From positions 31,813,741 to 31,877,740 of the forward strand of contig CM041465.1 of the NCBI GenBank assembly GCA_023213395.1: a DNA stretch of 64,000 bases, given 5' to 3'. The position numbers and the translations under genes were made by a program. Below, one piece after another: positions 1 to 10,168 of the stretch (the stretch's first letter is position 1; the number at the start of each line of letters is the position of its first letter). Below the pieces are notes generated by a model that saw nothing but the letters and a program-made list of their open reading frames with translations, was not told where the DNA came from and made no database searches. The stretch comes from Cycas panzhihuaensis (taxonomy: Eukaryota; Cycadophyta).

Positions 1-386
1 TGACATGGTGAAACCCATGTCTCAAAAAGTATTCATCGATTTTTGCGTACCATGCCCTAGGAGCTTGCTTCAAGCCATACAAAGCCTTCTTGAGGCGACA
101 TACCAAGTGCTCCTTGCCTTGTTCCTTGTAACCAGGAGGTTGCTCCAAGTACACCTCCTCTTGAAGATCGTCATTGAGGAAGGCGCTCTTCACGTCCATC
201 TGATATACGGGCCATTTGCATTGTGCAGCTAAGGCCAAGAGAAGTCTGATGGTGTTCATGTTTGCTACAGGTGCAAAGGTCTCCTCGTAATCAATTCCTT
301 CCTTTTGTGTGAACCCCTTTGCTACAAGTCTTGCTTTCTGTCGCTTGAGTGTCCCATCAGAATGGAATTTGGTCTTGTAGACCCAT
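1..386 (-). pseudogene. pol: TE1 pol: reverse transcriptase N-terminal half (partial)
   Basis: The minus strand encodes a Copia reverse transcriptase (RVT_2). The conserved strings [10 protein letters not shown] and [16 protein letters not shown] are readable between about 190 and 20. The frame runs off the window start, so the YVDD catalytic motif is not seen. It is separated from the upstream integrase frame by an indel near 390-400, where the frame reading ELPPHK runs into a stop. RT would copy the element RNA into DNA in cytoplasmic particles. The plus-strand ORF here is only a shadow. Confidence 0.85.
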
Positions 387-1031
387 TTACAACGATTGCT
401 GCTTGTGTGGAGGCAATTCGACCAAGTCCCAAGTACCATTCTTGTGAATGGATTGAATCTCCTCATCCATGGCAGCTTTCCAACTATCACTTTGTGAAGC
501 CTCTGCAAAGGTAGTAGGCTCATCAATAGAAAGCACTTCAGCCATAAGTGTAAAGTTTGTTTGCTGCCGATACTTTGATGGACGTTTCCCTTCAATGATA
601 TGACCATCCTGTACCGTTTGAGTGTACCACTTAGGTAACTTATGAAATGATGTGGCATGAACCTCGATATCTTCTGGACTAAGTGTAGGAGTAACAGAAG
701 ATGAAGTGGAAGGTTCAAGTGGAGCAGATGAAGATGAAGTAGATGGTACAGAAGGTGCAGATGAGGAACATGGTGTATAAGATTGAGGGGAAGGGAAGTC
801 CTCAACAATCTTTTTCCCTTTGTCAATGGGGGGTTGGATTGATGCCATATCCAACTCTTTTTTATCATCCTCAACAAAGATTACATCTCTTGAGAGATGC
901 ATTTTTCTCCCAACTGGATCATACAACTTGTAGGCTTTGCTATAGATTGCATATCCTACAAAGATGCATTTGAGGCTATGTTTGTCCAACTTTGTTCTTT
1001 GTTGATCTGGTATGTGCATATACGCAGACAC
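387..1031 (-). pseudogene. pol: TE1 pol: post-integrase region and start of RT
   Basis: An open stretch of 214 codons. It begins with the Copia integrase C-terminal segment (KCIFVGYAIYSKAYKLYDP, then SRDVIFVED), passes through a Ser/Thr/Pro-rich linker of about 60 residues, and ends in the lead-in to RT ([22 protein letters not shown]). This matches the normal spacing between integrase and RT in plant Copia pol. The 3' end is a frameshift, not a natural stop. The listed Met is internal; the real polyprotein starts in gag. Confidence 0.85.
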
Positions 1032-1668
1032 CGAATGTCCTCAAATGGTCGATAGTTGGCTTCTTACCGCACCATGCCTCCTCGTGTGATATTGGTGACT
1101 AGCATTGTAGGACTTCGATTGGCCACATAGGTCAGTATGAAATGCTTCGCCCAAGAAGCTCTTGGAAGCCCTTTTGCATGCATCATTGTTTTGGCTTTAT
1201 TAGCCAAAGTTCTATTCATCCTCCTGGAGACTCCATTTCTTGAGGAGTATGAGGAGTCGTGAGTTGTCTCCGAATTCCATTATCCTTGCAAAATTGGTTG
1301 AATTCATTTGAAGTGAATTCACCTCCATTATCGACCTTAATGTGCCAATTGAGTAGCGATTCATTTTCTACTTCCGCCTTGAACTCTTTGAACTTGGAGA
1401 AGGCTTCTGATTTTTGCTTTAAGAAGCAGACCCAGACTTTGTGAGAGAAGTCATCAATAAAAGATATGTAGTACAATGCTCCTCCAAAGGATTGGGTGGA
1501 CATGGGTCCACACAAGTCTGAGTGAACTAGTTGCAAAGGATAAGATGCACGCCATGCTTTGCCTTTAGGAAAAGGCAGCCGATGTTGTGTCCCCATTATG
1601 CAAGCTTCGCAAAGACATTTTGAACCATACATCTTTGGAAGCCCATACACCATGCTTTTGTTTATCAT
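1032..1668 (-). pseudogene. pol: TE1 pol: GAG-pre-integrase and integrase core
   Basis: The minus frame at 1668-1216 carries the integrase zinc region (CEACIMGTQHRLPF) and the core with LVHSDLCGP (first catalytic Asp) and VDNGGEF (second Asp, followed by E/F). The expected YTPQQNG-like motif is changed (TPHTPQEME) and the frame then breaks, so 1215-1032 is in a different frame. There the NRT..RRM..NANNVP-like segment and the KPTIDHLRTFGV-like segment are recognisable only in pieces. Integrase inserts the cDNA into the genome. Non-functional as it stands. Confidence 0.8.
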
Positions 1669-1725
1669 CCGCTTCAGATTGTCTAGGCTTAAATGTCCTA
1701 GACGTTGATGCCATAACTGAATTTT

Positions 1726-2142
1726 TCATAAAGATGTGGAACCAGAGTAAGCAGAATCAAGAGTAATATTATTGGCATCCAACTTGTAAAGACCTTGATC
1801 CTCATAGGCTACATCTATGATCTGATCATCTTTGTCACAAATGATACATTTCCCATTTTTAAATAGTACGCTCATGTGTTGCTTGTTCAACTGACTAACA
1901 GAGAGCAGATTCTTCTCCATAGAAGGAATGAAGTAGGCATCACTGTTGGGAAATGATGAGGAAGGATTTTGAGGAGAATGAAAAGGAGCTATGGTGCCTA
2001 TTCCTGAAATCTCAACTGATTCAACATTTCCAAAGGTCACTGATTGACCTTTACCTTCCTTGATGTTGCATAGGAGTTCTTCACTCCCTGTCATATGTCG
2101 AGAAGCTCCTGAATCGACAATCCAAGTGTTGTCAATGTTGCA
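1726..2142 (-). pseudogene. pol: TE1 pol: aspartic protease
   Basis: The minus strand from about 2140 encodes the active-site segment WIVDSGASRHMTG (catalytic Asp in D-S-G) and then, to 1726, the rest of a Copia retropepsin ending in the conserved SMEKNLLSVSQLNKQ stretch. That leads into the GAG-pre-integrase domain (MINKSMVYGLP at 1668), with a break between 1726 and 1668. The protease would cleave the Gag-Pol polyprotein. The active-site triplet is intact. Confidence 0.85.
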
Positions 2143-2383
2143 TGATTGGTATGCACAAAGTAGTTTGTCTTCATTGGCAAACCGTTACAATAATGGCGTT
2201 GGTAGCCACCTCTTTGACCCCCCCCCACCTCTTGGACCTCCTCGATAGGCACCTCGATTTGGTTGAGGGGGATTCTGCTGCTGATCTGACTGTTGGAACC
2301 TTTGTTGAAACTGATGTCGCGGCCGTTGTCTTTGACCCCGTACTGCTGCCTTGCCTTCAAGATCCGCTTACTTCTTCTCGCAC

Positions 2384-3157
2384 TCAGGGTGCAATGTGGC
2401 CAGGTTTGCCACAATAATGGCATACTACATTGGACTTGGAAGATCCAATGTTCATATTTCCAAACTGCTTTGTGAATGCAGTTTTGGATTTTTGATTTGT
2501 CTTTGCCCTTCTTTGTGAAAGCACCGTTGTAGATGGTTCTTCATTATCCTTAGCATAAATTTGTTCTTCTTGAAGCAATAAGCTTTCAAGTTGATTGAAT
2601 GTCATCCCCCTTAATGAACCATCTCTTGTAGTTGATGATATAAAGCCGTTGTAGTCCTTTGGTAATGCTTTTGTGATGGAGGCTATGATTTCATCTCTAG
2701 TAGCTGGACTACCTAAAGTAGTTAATTCATTACAAACCTCCTTAATGGAGGACAAGAATGCCGACATTGGCTTTACAAATTTGATAGAGTACAATTTTGC
2801 TTTTATCATCAAAATGCGAGCTTCATCTCGCCTTTCATACAAAGAGGACAATGTGTCCCATGCTTCTTTAGAAGATTGTGCGTAAGAAATATTTTGGTCT
2901 ACATTTATGTCCACAACCATACAAATGAATGCCAAAGCAATTTCGCCTTTGGCCTCCCATGCAAAGAAGAAGTTCAACATCCACAGGTGCAGGTTGATTA
3001 TTATTAACCACAAGTGTAGGATTGGGGATTCTTCCAGAAACATATCCCCAAAATTCATTCATTATCAAGAGATTCTTTGTGATTCTTTTCCATTCTTGAT
3101 ATTTTGATTCCCCCGTAGCCTTATGGTACATGCATTAAGTATATGTATGGCAGTCAT
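2384..3157 (-). pseudogene. gag: TE1 gag
   Basis: Minus-strand Copia Gag. The likely start is the ATG at 3157 (MTAIHILNACT), because a hydrophobic W-rich N-terminus (YQEWKRITKNLLIMNEFWGYVSG) follows. A frameshift near 2880 leads to the frame 3058-2384, with the UBN2-type core (SSKEAWDTLSSLYERRDEAR; FLSSIKEVCNELTTLG) and one CCHC zinc knuckle (CHYCGKPGHIAP). The knuckle's last Cys lies at a further frameshift near 2384. The C-terminal Q/G-rich tail is in another frame down to about 2150. Gag forms the particle and binds RNA. Confidence 0.8.
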
Positions 3158-4359
3158 CTTTCCACTTGATTAACACTTGAAGCTAGCAGATAACTTGGAA
3201 ACTCAAAGCTTTCGTCGCTTAAGTTCCACCTTCTAACAAGACCAACAGTTCCTGATCTTACTAGAAGATCCAACAACTGAATGGAATGATGAGGGGTGGA
3301 GGACTAGGCTATAGAGTTGGTCCAACTTGATCTTATAGAGAAGATCCAAATGTTGACCAAGTTAAATCTAGGACAAGGCAGGTAGGGTTGATCTGCATGG
3401 ACGTACCATGCTTTCCCTGGGATTCACAGACCCAATAACACCCTTTTCGAACCTCCTTTCCCTCAAGCAACCTTAATTGTCGTGCACTGACTGCATTCGG
3501 TTGGTCCCCTAGGGAATGCACCAAGCTTAAGGTTAATTTAGAGGCAAGGTTTGAACCTTTTTCGAGCCTCTCCAACAGATTTTAAATTCACTTTTAAACA
3601 AGTCTAAGTGAATCTTCTTACTTGGATTTTTATGCCTTTTTGGCTTACAAAGTATGCTTTTTAAGAAGCAATGAGAGAATGAGCACAAAACAGATTTCAA
3701 GTGCTTTATGATCCAAGTGAGGTGCTATGTATGCTTGAGTACAATGATGAAGTACTTTGAGTACTTAAAAGAAAATGATGTAAGAAACCTTTGATGACAA
3801 CAAAAGAGGGTTCCTTTTAACCTTCAAAATCTGATGAAGTGATGAAGCCACAAGAAAAGTGTACTCAAGAAATGCTCCAAAGCCAACACAAACTCCACGC
3901 AGCAGCTGTTGAGACTTAAAATGTCTCAACAATCCAACAAGAAAATTGTGATTTTATTAAGTTTCACAATGAACCTTCCCTTTTTGAATCAAGAAGGCCA
4001 AGGTCACCATGCAAGGTGCCGTAAATCAAGTTAGGTGGTAATTTTCTTCACCTTTACAATGTAAATATTCTTTTTGATTACATTAATTAAGCTCAATGAT
4101 GCTTTAATAGCATGAAAGTGTGCTAAAAGAGCTTAAAACAACAAGTACAAAAAGGTACTTTTAAGAATCAAGACTGCCAATGTCTGTAAAAAAGAAAATT
4201 TTAAGTAGGCCCAGCTATAAAAACTTAAAGTCTTTTAAGACTCCCCCCTTGAGGAAAAAAAAAAAAAAAAAATTCTCTTAAAACCTTAAAAAAAAAATTG
4301 ATTCTCATGAGCAAATAGGCATTTTGTTAAAAAAATGCTATCAAGAGGTTGTTTTTGCA
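3158..4359 (-). other. TE1 leader, proximal part, non-coding
   Basis: No credible coding frame on either strand. AT-rich sequence lies between the gag start and the minisatellite arrays. It contains A-tracts (about 4255-4272 and 4288-4297) and short repeated GATGAAG/GAAGTA words. As part of the leader it would hold packaging signals, but none can be identified. Its length is unusual for Copia. Confidence 0.5.
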
Positions 4360-5055
4360 ATGCTGAGCTGGCATCACCGACAAGAATGATGAGAGCCGAC
4401 AAGAATGATCAAAGCCGAAATGGCAATATTGCCGAGTCAAGAATGATGAGAGTCGACAAGAATGATCGTGCCGAAATGGGCAATATTATTGAGCCGACAA
4501 GAATGATGAGAGTCGACAAGAATGATCAAGTGTCGAGAGAGTAGTTCGAGTGGCGCCGACTCGAATAGCCGATAATGATGTACCGGCAAATGAGGATGCC
4601 GAGTTGGCTTCAATGTCAGGCCGACTCAAGAATGAGTCGAGTTGGCACCGATTTGCTACCGACAAGAATGATGAGAGCCGACAAGAATGATCAGTGCCGG
4701 GCAATATTGGCCGACAAGAATGATGAGAGTCGACAAGAATGATCAGTCGAAATGGCAATATTGCCGAAATGACAAGAACGATGAGAGTCGGAGAGTAATG
4801 ATCGTGCCGAAATGGGCAATATTGCCGAAATGGACAAGAATGATGAGAGCCGGACAAGAATGATCTGCCGAGAGAGCGCTCGAGTGGCTCGACTCAAGAA
4901 ATTGAGTTGACAAAGGATACCGGCACCGAGGATGCCGAGTTGGCGCTTCAATGTCTGGTGTCAGTGCCGACTCAAAGAATGAGCCGAGTTAACACCGCCG
5001 AGTTGGAACAAGGCCGAGTTGGCGTGAGAGAGCAATTGTCAGCCGACTTCAAAGA
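4360..5055. repeat. Minisatellite 1 in TE1 leader (CCGACAAGAATGATGAG family)
   Basis: Degenerate tandem array built on the words GACAAGAATGATGAGAGCCG and CCGAAATGGCAATATTGCCG. These alternate roughly every 60-70 bases from 4377 to 4870. Longer flanking blocks (GATGCCGAGTTGGC..TTCAATGTC followed by CCGACTCAAGAATGAG) occur at about 4598-4650 and again at about 4932-4985, giving a higher-order repeat. It is markedly richer in G+C and CpG than its surroundings. The long ORFs here on both strands are by-products of repetition. Confidence 0.85.
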
Positions 5056-5069
5056 CCGAGTTGGCGCTT

Positions 5070-5365
5070 GATGGCCGCCCACCGCCGATTTGGATCAAGT
5101 ATTTGATGGCCGCCCATCGCTAATTTGACCGGCCGCTTGATGGTCAGACATCGCCGATTTGACCGGCGCTTTGATGGCCGCCCATCGCCGATTTGACCGC
5201 GCTTTGATGGTCGTATCGCTGATTTGGACCGGCGCTTTGATGGTCAGACATCGCCGATTTGGATTGGCTTGATGGCCGCCCACCGCCGATTTGACCGGCA
5301 GCTTGATGGCCGCCCACCGCCGATTTGGATCGGCAGCTTGATGGCCGCCCACCGCCGATAATGCC
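5070..5365. repeat. Minisatellite 2 in TE1 leader (GATGGCCGCCCACCGCCGAT family, about 33 bp)
   Basis: About nine consecutive units of 32-36 bases. Each begins GATGG, continues CCGCCCA(C/T)CGCCGATTTG (or the variant TCAGACATCGCCGATTTG), and ends GACCGGCGCTTT or GATCGGCAGCTT. Two subtypes (CCGCCCA and TCAGACA) alternate irregularly. The array is GC-rich inside an AT-rich element. The 85-codon minus frame across it is repetitive and not a credible gene. Confidence 0.9.
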
Positions 5366-5614
5366 GAGGCAAGGTACCGAGAGGCGCTTTGATGCTTGAA
5401 ATGACAGGAGCTGCTGCTGACTGGGCTTGGCTCGAATCCTCTTCAGAAATGGTTGAACAGACCTTGCATGCAGGTCCAGGAATGCACAGAAATGGGCAGC
5501 TTCAAGTGCAGGGATAGAGGATAGTCCAGTGCACAGATTTCAAGAACATATGACAGAGATAAGTTCTGAAACAAACTAACAATGCTGAAACAAACTAAGT
5601 TCATAAACCTTTCA

Positions 5615-5626
5615 GCTCTGATACCA
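5615..5626 (-). promoter_or_regulatory. TE1 primer-binding site (initiator Met tRNA)
   Basis: The plus strand reads GCTCTGATACCA, so the minus strand reads TGGTATCAGAGC. This is the perfect 12-base complement to the 3' end of plant initiator-Met tRNA, two bases from the LTR end at 5629. It primes minus-strand cDNA synthesis and fixes the orientation of TE1. Confidence 0.9.
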
Positions 5627-5628
5627 AA

Positions 5629-5912
5629 TGTGAAAAATGGGCATTAGGCCACATTAGTCCCAAGATCAAAAGTACAAGCACAATACTACAAATGCATGAA
5701 AGCATATAACATAAAGCACACAAGGAGAAATAGGAGCAAGATCAAGATACCAGAAATGGGGGGGTTGGAATTAGTCCAACCACCAAAGAATGCTTCAGCT
5801 TGATTAACAAACTGACAGAATAACAATGAGCTCCTCCTCTCAAGATGAGCAACAATGAAGAGAGGCCTCTTTAAATAGAAGAAGATGAGAGGCCAAAGGC
5901 TATTGCAGGATT
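5629..5912 (-). repeat. TE1 5' LTR, part 1 (3' end of the LTR)
   Basis: Starts with TG at 5629 just beyond the PBS (on minus the LTR ends ..TTCACA). It runs to 5912, where TE2 begins after its GGATT target duplication. The rest of the LTR resumes at 11508. Total LTR length is about 544 bases. Confidence 0.75.
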
Positions 5913-6289
5913 TGTTAGAATGAGAGGCTACAAGTCAATCTCACAACATAAAATCACATGCAAATGAGCAAGAAATGATGATACGTCAACAAGATTAAAC
6001 TCCCAAATTCTCATTGAAAAATTCTTCATGATACAAGTACATATTTATAGATTTGTCTCATGGCTAAACATAGAAGTTGGATTCAACGAACTCCCAACTT
6101 CCCTTTATTTTTGGTGTGCTCAAACTACCTCATTAATAGTTGAGCATCTTTGACTTCTAGAAGTTTGACTAGGAATCTCCTCTCACTAGAATATTCTAGT
6201 GTAGAATATTCCATGTGAGAGCTTATTCTAATGAACCTAAATGAACTTAAATGAAATGAAATGAAATGGAATGTGCATTATTTCTAACA
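5913..6289 (-). repeat. TE2 3' LTR
   Basis: 377 bases, TGTTAG..CTAACA on plus, identical by eye to 11126-11502. A TATA-like AGTACATATTTATAGA lies at about 6038-6053. The RNase H reading frame ends at a TAG inside its first bases (on minus, 6286-6284). Confidence 0.95.
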
Positions 6290-6909
6290 CCCTCCCATAA
6301 TGATAAGTTCATTTTCTTTTACAAACATCAATGTTCTCAATCTTTCAAACTTTTCACGACTCAAGGCTTTTGTAAGTAGGTCTGCAATTTGGTCACTTGA
6401 ACTACAATAGATCAATTTGACCACTCCTTTCTCCACTTGTTCTCGAATGAAGTGATGATGAATTTCCACGTGTTTACTTCTTGCGTGGAAAACTGGATTC
6501 TTTGATAGCTGGATTGCACCTTGATTGTCGCAAAGTAATTCAGTAGGTTCATTTTGATCAAGTCCAAAATGGCTAAGAAGTCCTCTAAGCCAAATAGCTT
6601 CAGATAAGCATCGCAGCCTTTGTATTCGCCTTCGCTTGATGATAAGGAGACTGTTGTTTGTAACTTGCTGCTCCATGAGATCATTCCGGAATTGAGTTTG
6701 AATGAATATCCTGATGTTGATCTTCTTGTGTCAGCATCTCCTGCCCAGTCTGAGTCGGTGAAGCCACGTAATGCAAATTCAGAAGATTTCTGAAATAGGA
6801 TGCCAAACCGAATAGTCCCTTGAACATATCTCAGAATGCGTTTTGCTGCTTTCCAATGTGATATCGAGGGAGCATTCATGTATCTTGATACAATGCCAAC
6901 AAAGATAAC
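6284..6909 (-). pseudogene. pol: TE2 pol: RT tail and RNase H
   Basis: Minus-strand Copia RNase H in two overlapping frames. Frame 6879-6412 has MNAPSISHWKAAKRILRYVQGT, then DSDWAGDADTRRSTSGYSF and SLSSSEGEYK. Frame 6676-6284 resumes with EAIWLRGLLSHFG, CDNQGAIQLSKNPVFHARSKH and VEIHHHFIREQVEKG, ending at a TAG in the LTR. The shift lies near 6600. Catalytic Asp of DSDWAG, Glu of the SSEGEY region and Asp of CDNQGA are present. A compensating pair of one-base indels at about 6920 and 6900 separates it from the 700-codon frame upstream. Confidence 0.85.
6290..6302 (-). promoter_or_regulatory. TE2 polypurine tract
   Basis: Plus CCCTCCCATAATG, so minus TTATGGGAGGG directly abutting the 3' LTR. 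This is the RNase H-resistant primer for plus-strand DNA synthesis. It overlaps the last codons of pol. Confidence 0.85.
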
Positions 6910-9012
6910 TCAAATCAGTCTAGTGTTAGTCAAATATATAAGACTACCCACTAGTTGCCTGTATAGAGTGTCATCAACTATTTTTTCATTGCTTTCTTTT
7001 ACCAATTTGAGACTCACTTCCATTGGAGTCGAAATTGGTTTACAGCTTTCCATATGAAAGCGTTTCAACAAACTATAAGCATACTTTGATTGTGATACAA
7101 ATATATGACCTTTCTTTTGCCAGATTTCCATTCCTAAATAGAAATGCAATAGACCAAGATCAGTCATATCAAAAGCTTTTGATAATTGCTTTTTGAGTAT
7201 GTTGATCTTTTCAACACTAGATCCAGTCACAATCAAGTCATCCACATACAAAGCTACAATGAGGATATCATGATCCTGATTTAACACATACAAGCTATGA
7301 TCAGATTCACATCTAGTGAATCCATGTGAAACGAAGTATTCATCAATACGTGAATACCATGCTCTTGGTGCCTGTTTTAGCCCATAAAGAGCTTTCTTCA
7401 ATTTGCAGACAAGTTGATTATTTTCACCTTTTTCAAATCCTTCTGGCTGCTGCATGTATACTTCTTCATCCAAAATGCCATTTAAGAAGGCATTTTTTAC
7501 GTCCATTTGGTGAAGTTCCCATCCGAACTGAGCTGCAAGAGAAATCAGCATCCTTATAGTAGTCATTTTTGCTACAGGTGCAAATGTTTCTTCATAATCA
7601 ATTCCTTGTGTTTGAGAGTATCCTTTTGCAACAAGTCGAGCCTTATATCTTTCTATGGCACCATCAGATTGATATTTGACTCGATATACCCATCTGCAAC
7701 CAATTACCTTTTTGCCTGGAGGTAATTTGACAAGATCCCAAGTGTCATTCTTCATAATAGAGTCATATTCTTCTTTCATGGCATTTTGCCAATGTGCTGC
7801 ATCCTTGGCTTCATGAAAGTTTTGTGGCTCTTCAACACTTAAGAGATTTGCCATTAAGGCAAGATTCGCCTTACTTCTTGTTTGAACTCCGTAATCTAGA
7901 TTTACTTCTCCATTCTTGAATAGTTTGTAAATACCACTTGGGCAATTTTTTGAAGAACTAGGAAAAGATGAGGAATCAGGAGTAGAAGAGGTGGAGGCAA
8001 CATCCTCACTACTACATTTTTCTTTCCCTTTATATTTTTGTTCTTCTTCTATAGGTACAACTATTTGATCATCTTCTCTTGTTTCTTGAAACAATACGTC
8101 TCTACTTATGACAATCTTCTTGTCAGTGAGACTCCAAAGCCTATAAGCTTTTGATGTCAAGCTGTAACCTACTAGAATACATTTTGAACTTTTATCATCA
8201 AGTTTGTGCCTTTTTTCTTTAGGCACATGAGCATAAGCAATACATCCAAAGATTCTAAGATGTGCAGCAGAAGGTTTTACATTAGTCCAAGCTTCTTCTG
8301 GAGTTATGTTTCTAACTGCTTTTGTTGGACTAATGTTTAACAAATACACAGCAGTGTTAACTGCTTCTCCCCAAAGTCCTTTTGGAACATTGTTTGCCTT
8401 CATCATGCATCGAGCCATTTCAAGTATGGTCCGATTCTTTCGCCTCGCAACACCATTCTGTTGTGGAGTATATGCTGTTGTCAGCTGATGCTGTATCCCA
8501 TTATCTTTGCAAAAGTTGATGAATTCAATGGACAAGTATTCGCCTCCACTGTCACTTCTCAAGATTTTTATCCTTTTATTGGATTGGTTTTCTACTTCAG
8601 CCTTGAATTCTTTGAACTTTGCAAAAGCATCAGATTTATGCTTGATGAGGTAGACCCAACATTTCCTTGTAAGGTCATCAATAAAGGTAATGAAGTATTG
8701 TGCTCCACCATATGAATGTGGTAGAATTGGTCCACATAAGTCAGAATGTACCAATTCTAACTTGTCCTTTGCTCTCCATCTTGAATTCTGGAATGGTTCT
8801 TTATGCTGTTTCCCAAGTGCACAAGCTTCGCATACCTTGTCAGTTTTCTTGATTGAAGGTAAATCACTTACCATATTCAATCTATGCATGAGCTGAAGAC
8901 TGGTATAGTTCAAATGACCAAAACGGTCATGCCATAAAATGTTATACGAATCTTTGGCTATGAGACCAAGCTCAAAGGTGCGAGAATTTATAAATTCCAT
9001 TCTCATGCACAC
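6910..9012 (-). CDS. pol: TE2 pol: GAG-pre-integrase, integrase and reverse transcriptase (700 codons)
   Basis: The longest intact frame in the window. Domains by residue: GAG-pre-integrase about 15-75 (ILWHDRFGHLNYTSL, CEACALGKQH); integrase core about 85-260 (LVHSDLCGP, LRSDSGGEYLS, YTPQQNGVARRKNRTI); post-integrase about 270-390; Copia RT (RVT_2) about 410-660 with [40 protein letters not shown] and the catalytic box ALYVDDLIVTG. The Met at the 5' end is internal; the protein should be released from Gag-Pol. It ends at a frameshift inside RT's last segment (..SLIYLTNTR). Integrase and RT motifs look complete, so the two enzymes could be active if expressed. Confidence 0.93.
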   Translation of the reverse strand: MCMRMEFINSRTFELGLIAKDSYNILWHDRFGHLNYTSLQLMHRLNMVSDLPSIKKTDKVCEACALGKQHKEPFQNSRWRAKDKLELVHSDLCGPILPHSYGGAQYFITFIDDLTRKCWVYLIKHKSDAFAKFKEFKAEVENQSNKRIKILRSDSGGEYLSIEFINFCKDNGIQHQLTTAYTPQQNGVARRKNRTILEMARCMMKANNVPKGLWGEAVNTAVYLLNISPTKAVRNITPEEAWTNVKPSAAHLRIFGCIAYAHVPKEKRHKLDDKSSKCILVGYSLTSKAYRLWSLTDKKIVISRDVLFQETREDDQIVVPIEEEQKYKGKEKCSSEDVASTSSTPDSSSFPSSSKNCPSGIYKLFKNGEVNLDYGVQTRSKANLALMANLLSVEEPQNFHEAKDAAHWQNAMKEEYDSIMKNDTWDLVKLPPGKKVIGCRWVYRVKYQSDGAIERYKARLVAKGYSQTQGIDYEETFAPVAKMTTIRMLISLAAQFGWELHQMDVKNAFLNGILDEEVYMQQPEGFEKGENNQLVCKLKKALYGLKQAPRAWYSRIDEYFVSHGFTRCESDHSLYVLNQDHDILIVALYVDDLIVTGSSVEKINILKKQLSKAFDMTDLGLLHFYLGMEIWQKKGHIFVSQSKYAYSLLKRFHMESCKPISTPMEVSLKLVKESNEKIVDDTLYRQLVGSLIYLTNTRLI

Positions 9013-9148
9013 CTTGAGCTATTACAATATTATCCTTTTCATCAAACATTTTGACTTATCAAACTCAACCTTAATGTCTTGTTGAGCTATGCAACCTGAC
9101 GGATAATAAGTTGTGCTTAAAGGAAGGTACAAATAGCACATTCAAACC

Positions 9149-9745
9149 TTAAAGGTTCCATAGTTTGGTTGTTGAATACAAATAGTGCCACAACCAACCA
9201 CCGATGTTGATCTTATCTCCAAGTACAATGGGAGGAATATTGCATTCTTTCAAGTCTTCAAACCAATCTTTTTGAAATGAAATGTGCTTTGATGCTCCAG
9301 AATCCACATACCATTCACATGTGTTATGACTTGAAGTATTGAATACAAAGACTTTGTCATTTTCTTTTGTCGACAAAGCATTTGTAGATTTCTTCATATC
9401 ACCCTTCTTCTTCCAACACTGCATTTCAAGATGTCCTTTTTTGTTGCAATATTTGCAATTGACATCTTTTTTTGGTCTTTGAGTGTTGAAGTTGCTTGCT
9501 TGAACCGGATGTTTTGGAACATAATTTGTGGGCCTTTTCTTAAATTTCGAAGCAAGCACCATTGAGCTACTTCCTCCTTCATAAAAGCCCATCCGTTGTT
9601 CCTCCTGCAATAGTAGACCACTTAATTCCTCAAATGTTAGAGGTTGAGGTCTACTTGTGAGACAAATACTTGTCACAAAAATATGAAAACCTGCATGCAA
9701 GCTATTCAAAGTAATCGACAAATTCTCTATCTTTAATGTCTTCAC
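9149..9745 (-). pseudogene. gag: TE2 gag C-terminal part and aspartic protease
   Basis: This minus frame carries the end of Gag with one CCHC knuckle (CKYCNKKGHLEMQC), a short linker, and the protease active site CEWYVDSGASKHIS (D-S-G) with FEDLKECNIPPIVLGDK. The frame then breaks, and 9148-9013 (protease C-terminus) is out of frame with the 700-codon pol. Gag and Pol appear to lie in one frame originally, as in most plant Copia elements. Confidence 0.85.
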
Positions 9746-9958
9746 CTTGCAATAAGTTGTTCTTTGATTTCTTTCAACTTTTGCAAGTGTGAAGTGATAG
9801 AGTCATTAATGTCATTTTACATGAATAGAGAAGATTCCTCAAATACAAGATTCTTGTTTCGTTTTTTGTTTCAAACATGTCTTTGAGAGTCTTCCAAGCC
9901 TCCGATGCAAGCGTTTTTCCCTTGTAGGTGAGTGATTAGCTCATCCGCCATCGATAAA

Positions 9959-10168
9959 TTAATGATTGCCAATGCTTTTGGTTTCGCCGAGCCACGCCTC
10001 CTCGATCTCATCACCTTTATCCGGTTTCTGATCATTTTCTTCTACAACCTCAAGTAGCCTTTGTAAGGCTAAAATATTGGAAATTTTAAATTTCCAAATT
10101 ACATAATTTTTGCCATCGAGTTTTTGAGACTCTGGCAAAATATAACCTCCAATATTTATTGAAGTCAT
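9959..10168 (-). pseudogene. gag: TE2 gag N-terminal part
   Basis: Starts at ATG 10168 (MTSINIGGYILPES), followed by the conserved Copia Gag N-terminus (KLDGKNYVIWKFKISNIL). A one-base loss near 9985 shifts the frame. The continuation (ALAIINLSMADELI) is readable in the neighbouring frame to about 9890, where another break follows. Further pieces join at 9745. Gag of this copy is therefore not translatable as one protein. Confidence 0.85.

Noticed and set aside
4377-5365. Regular repeats as a CRISPR array
   Set aside because: Units are degenerate and contiguous without unique spacers, and the context is a plant retrotransposon leader; they are minisatellites.
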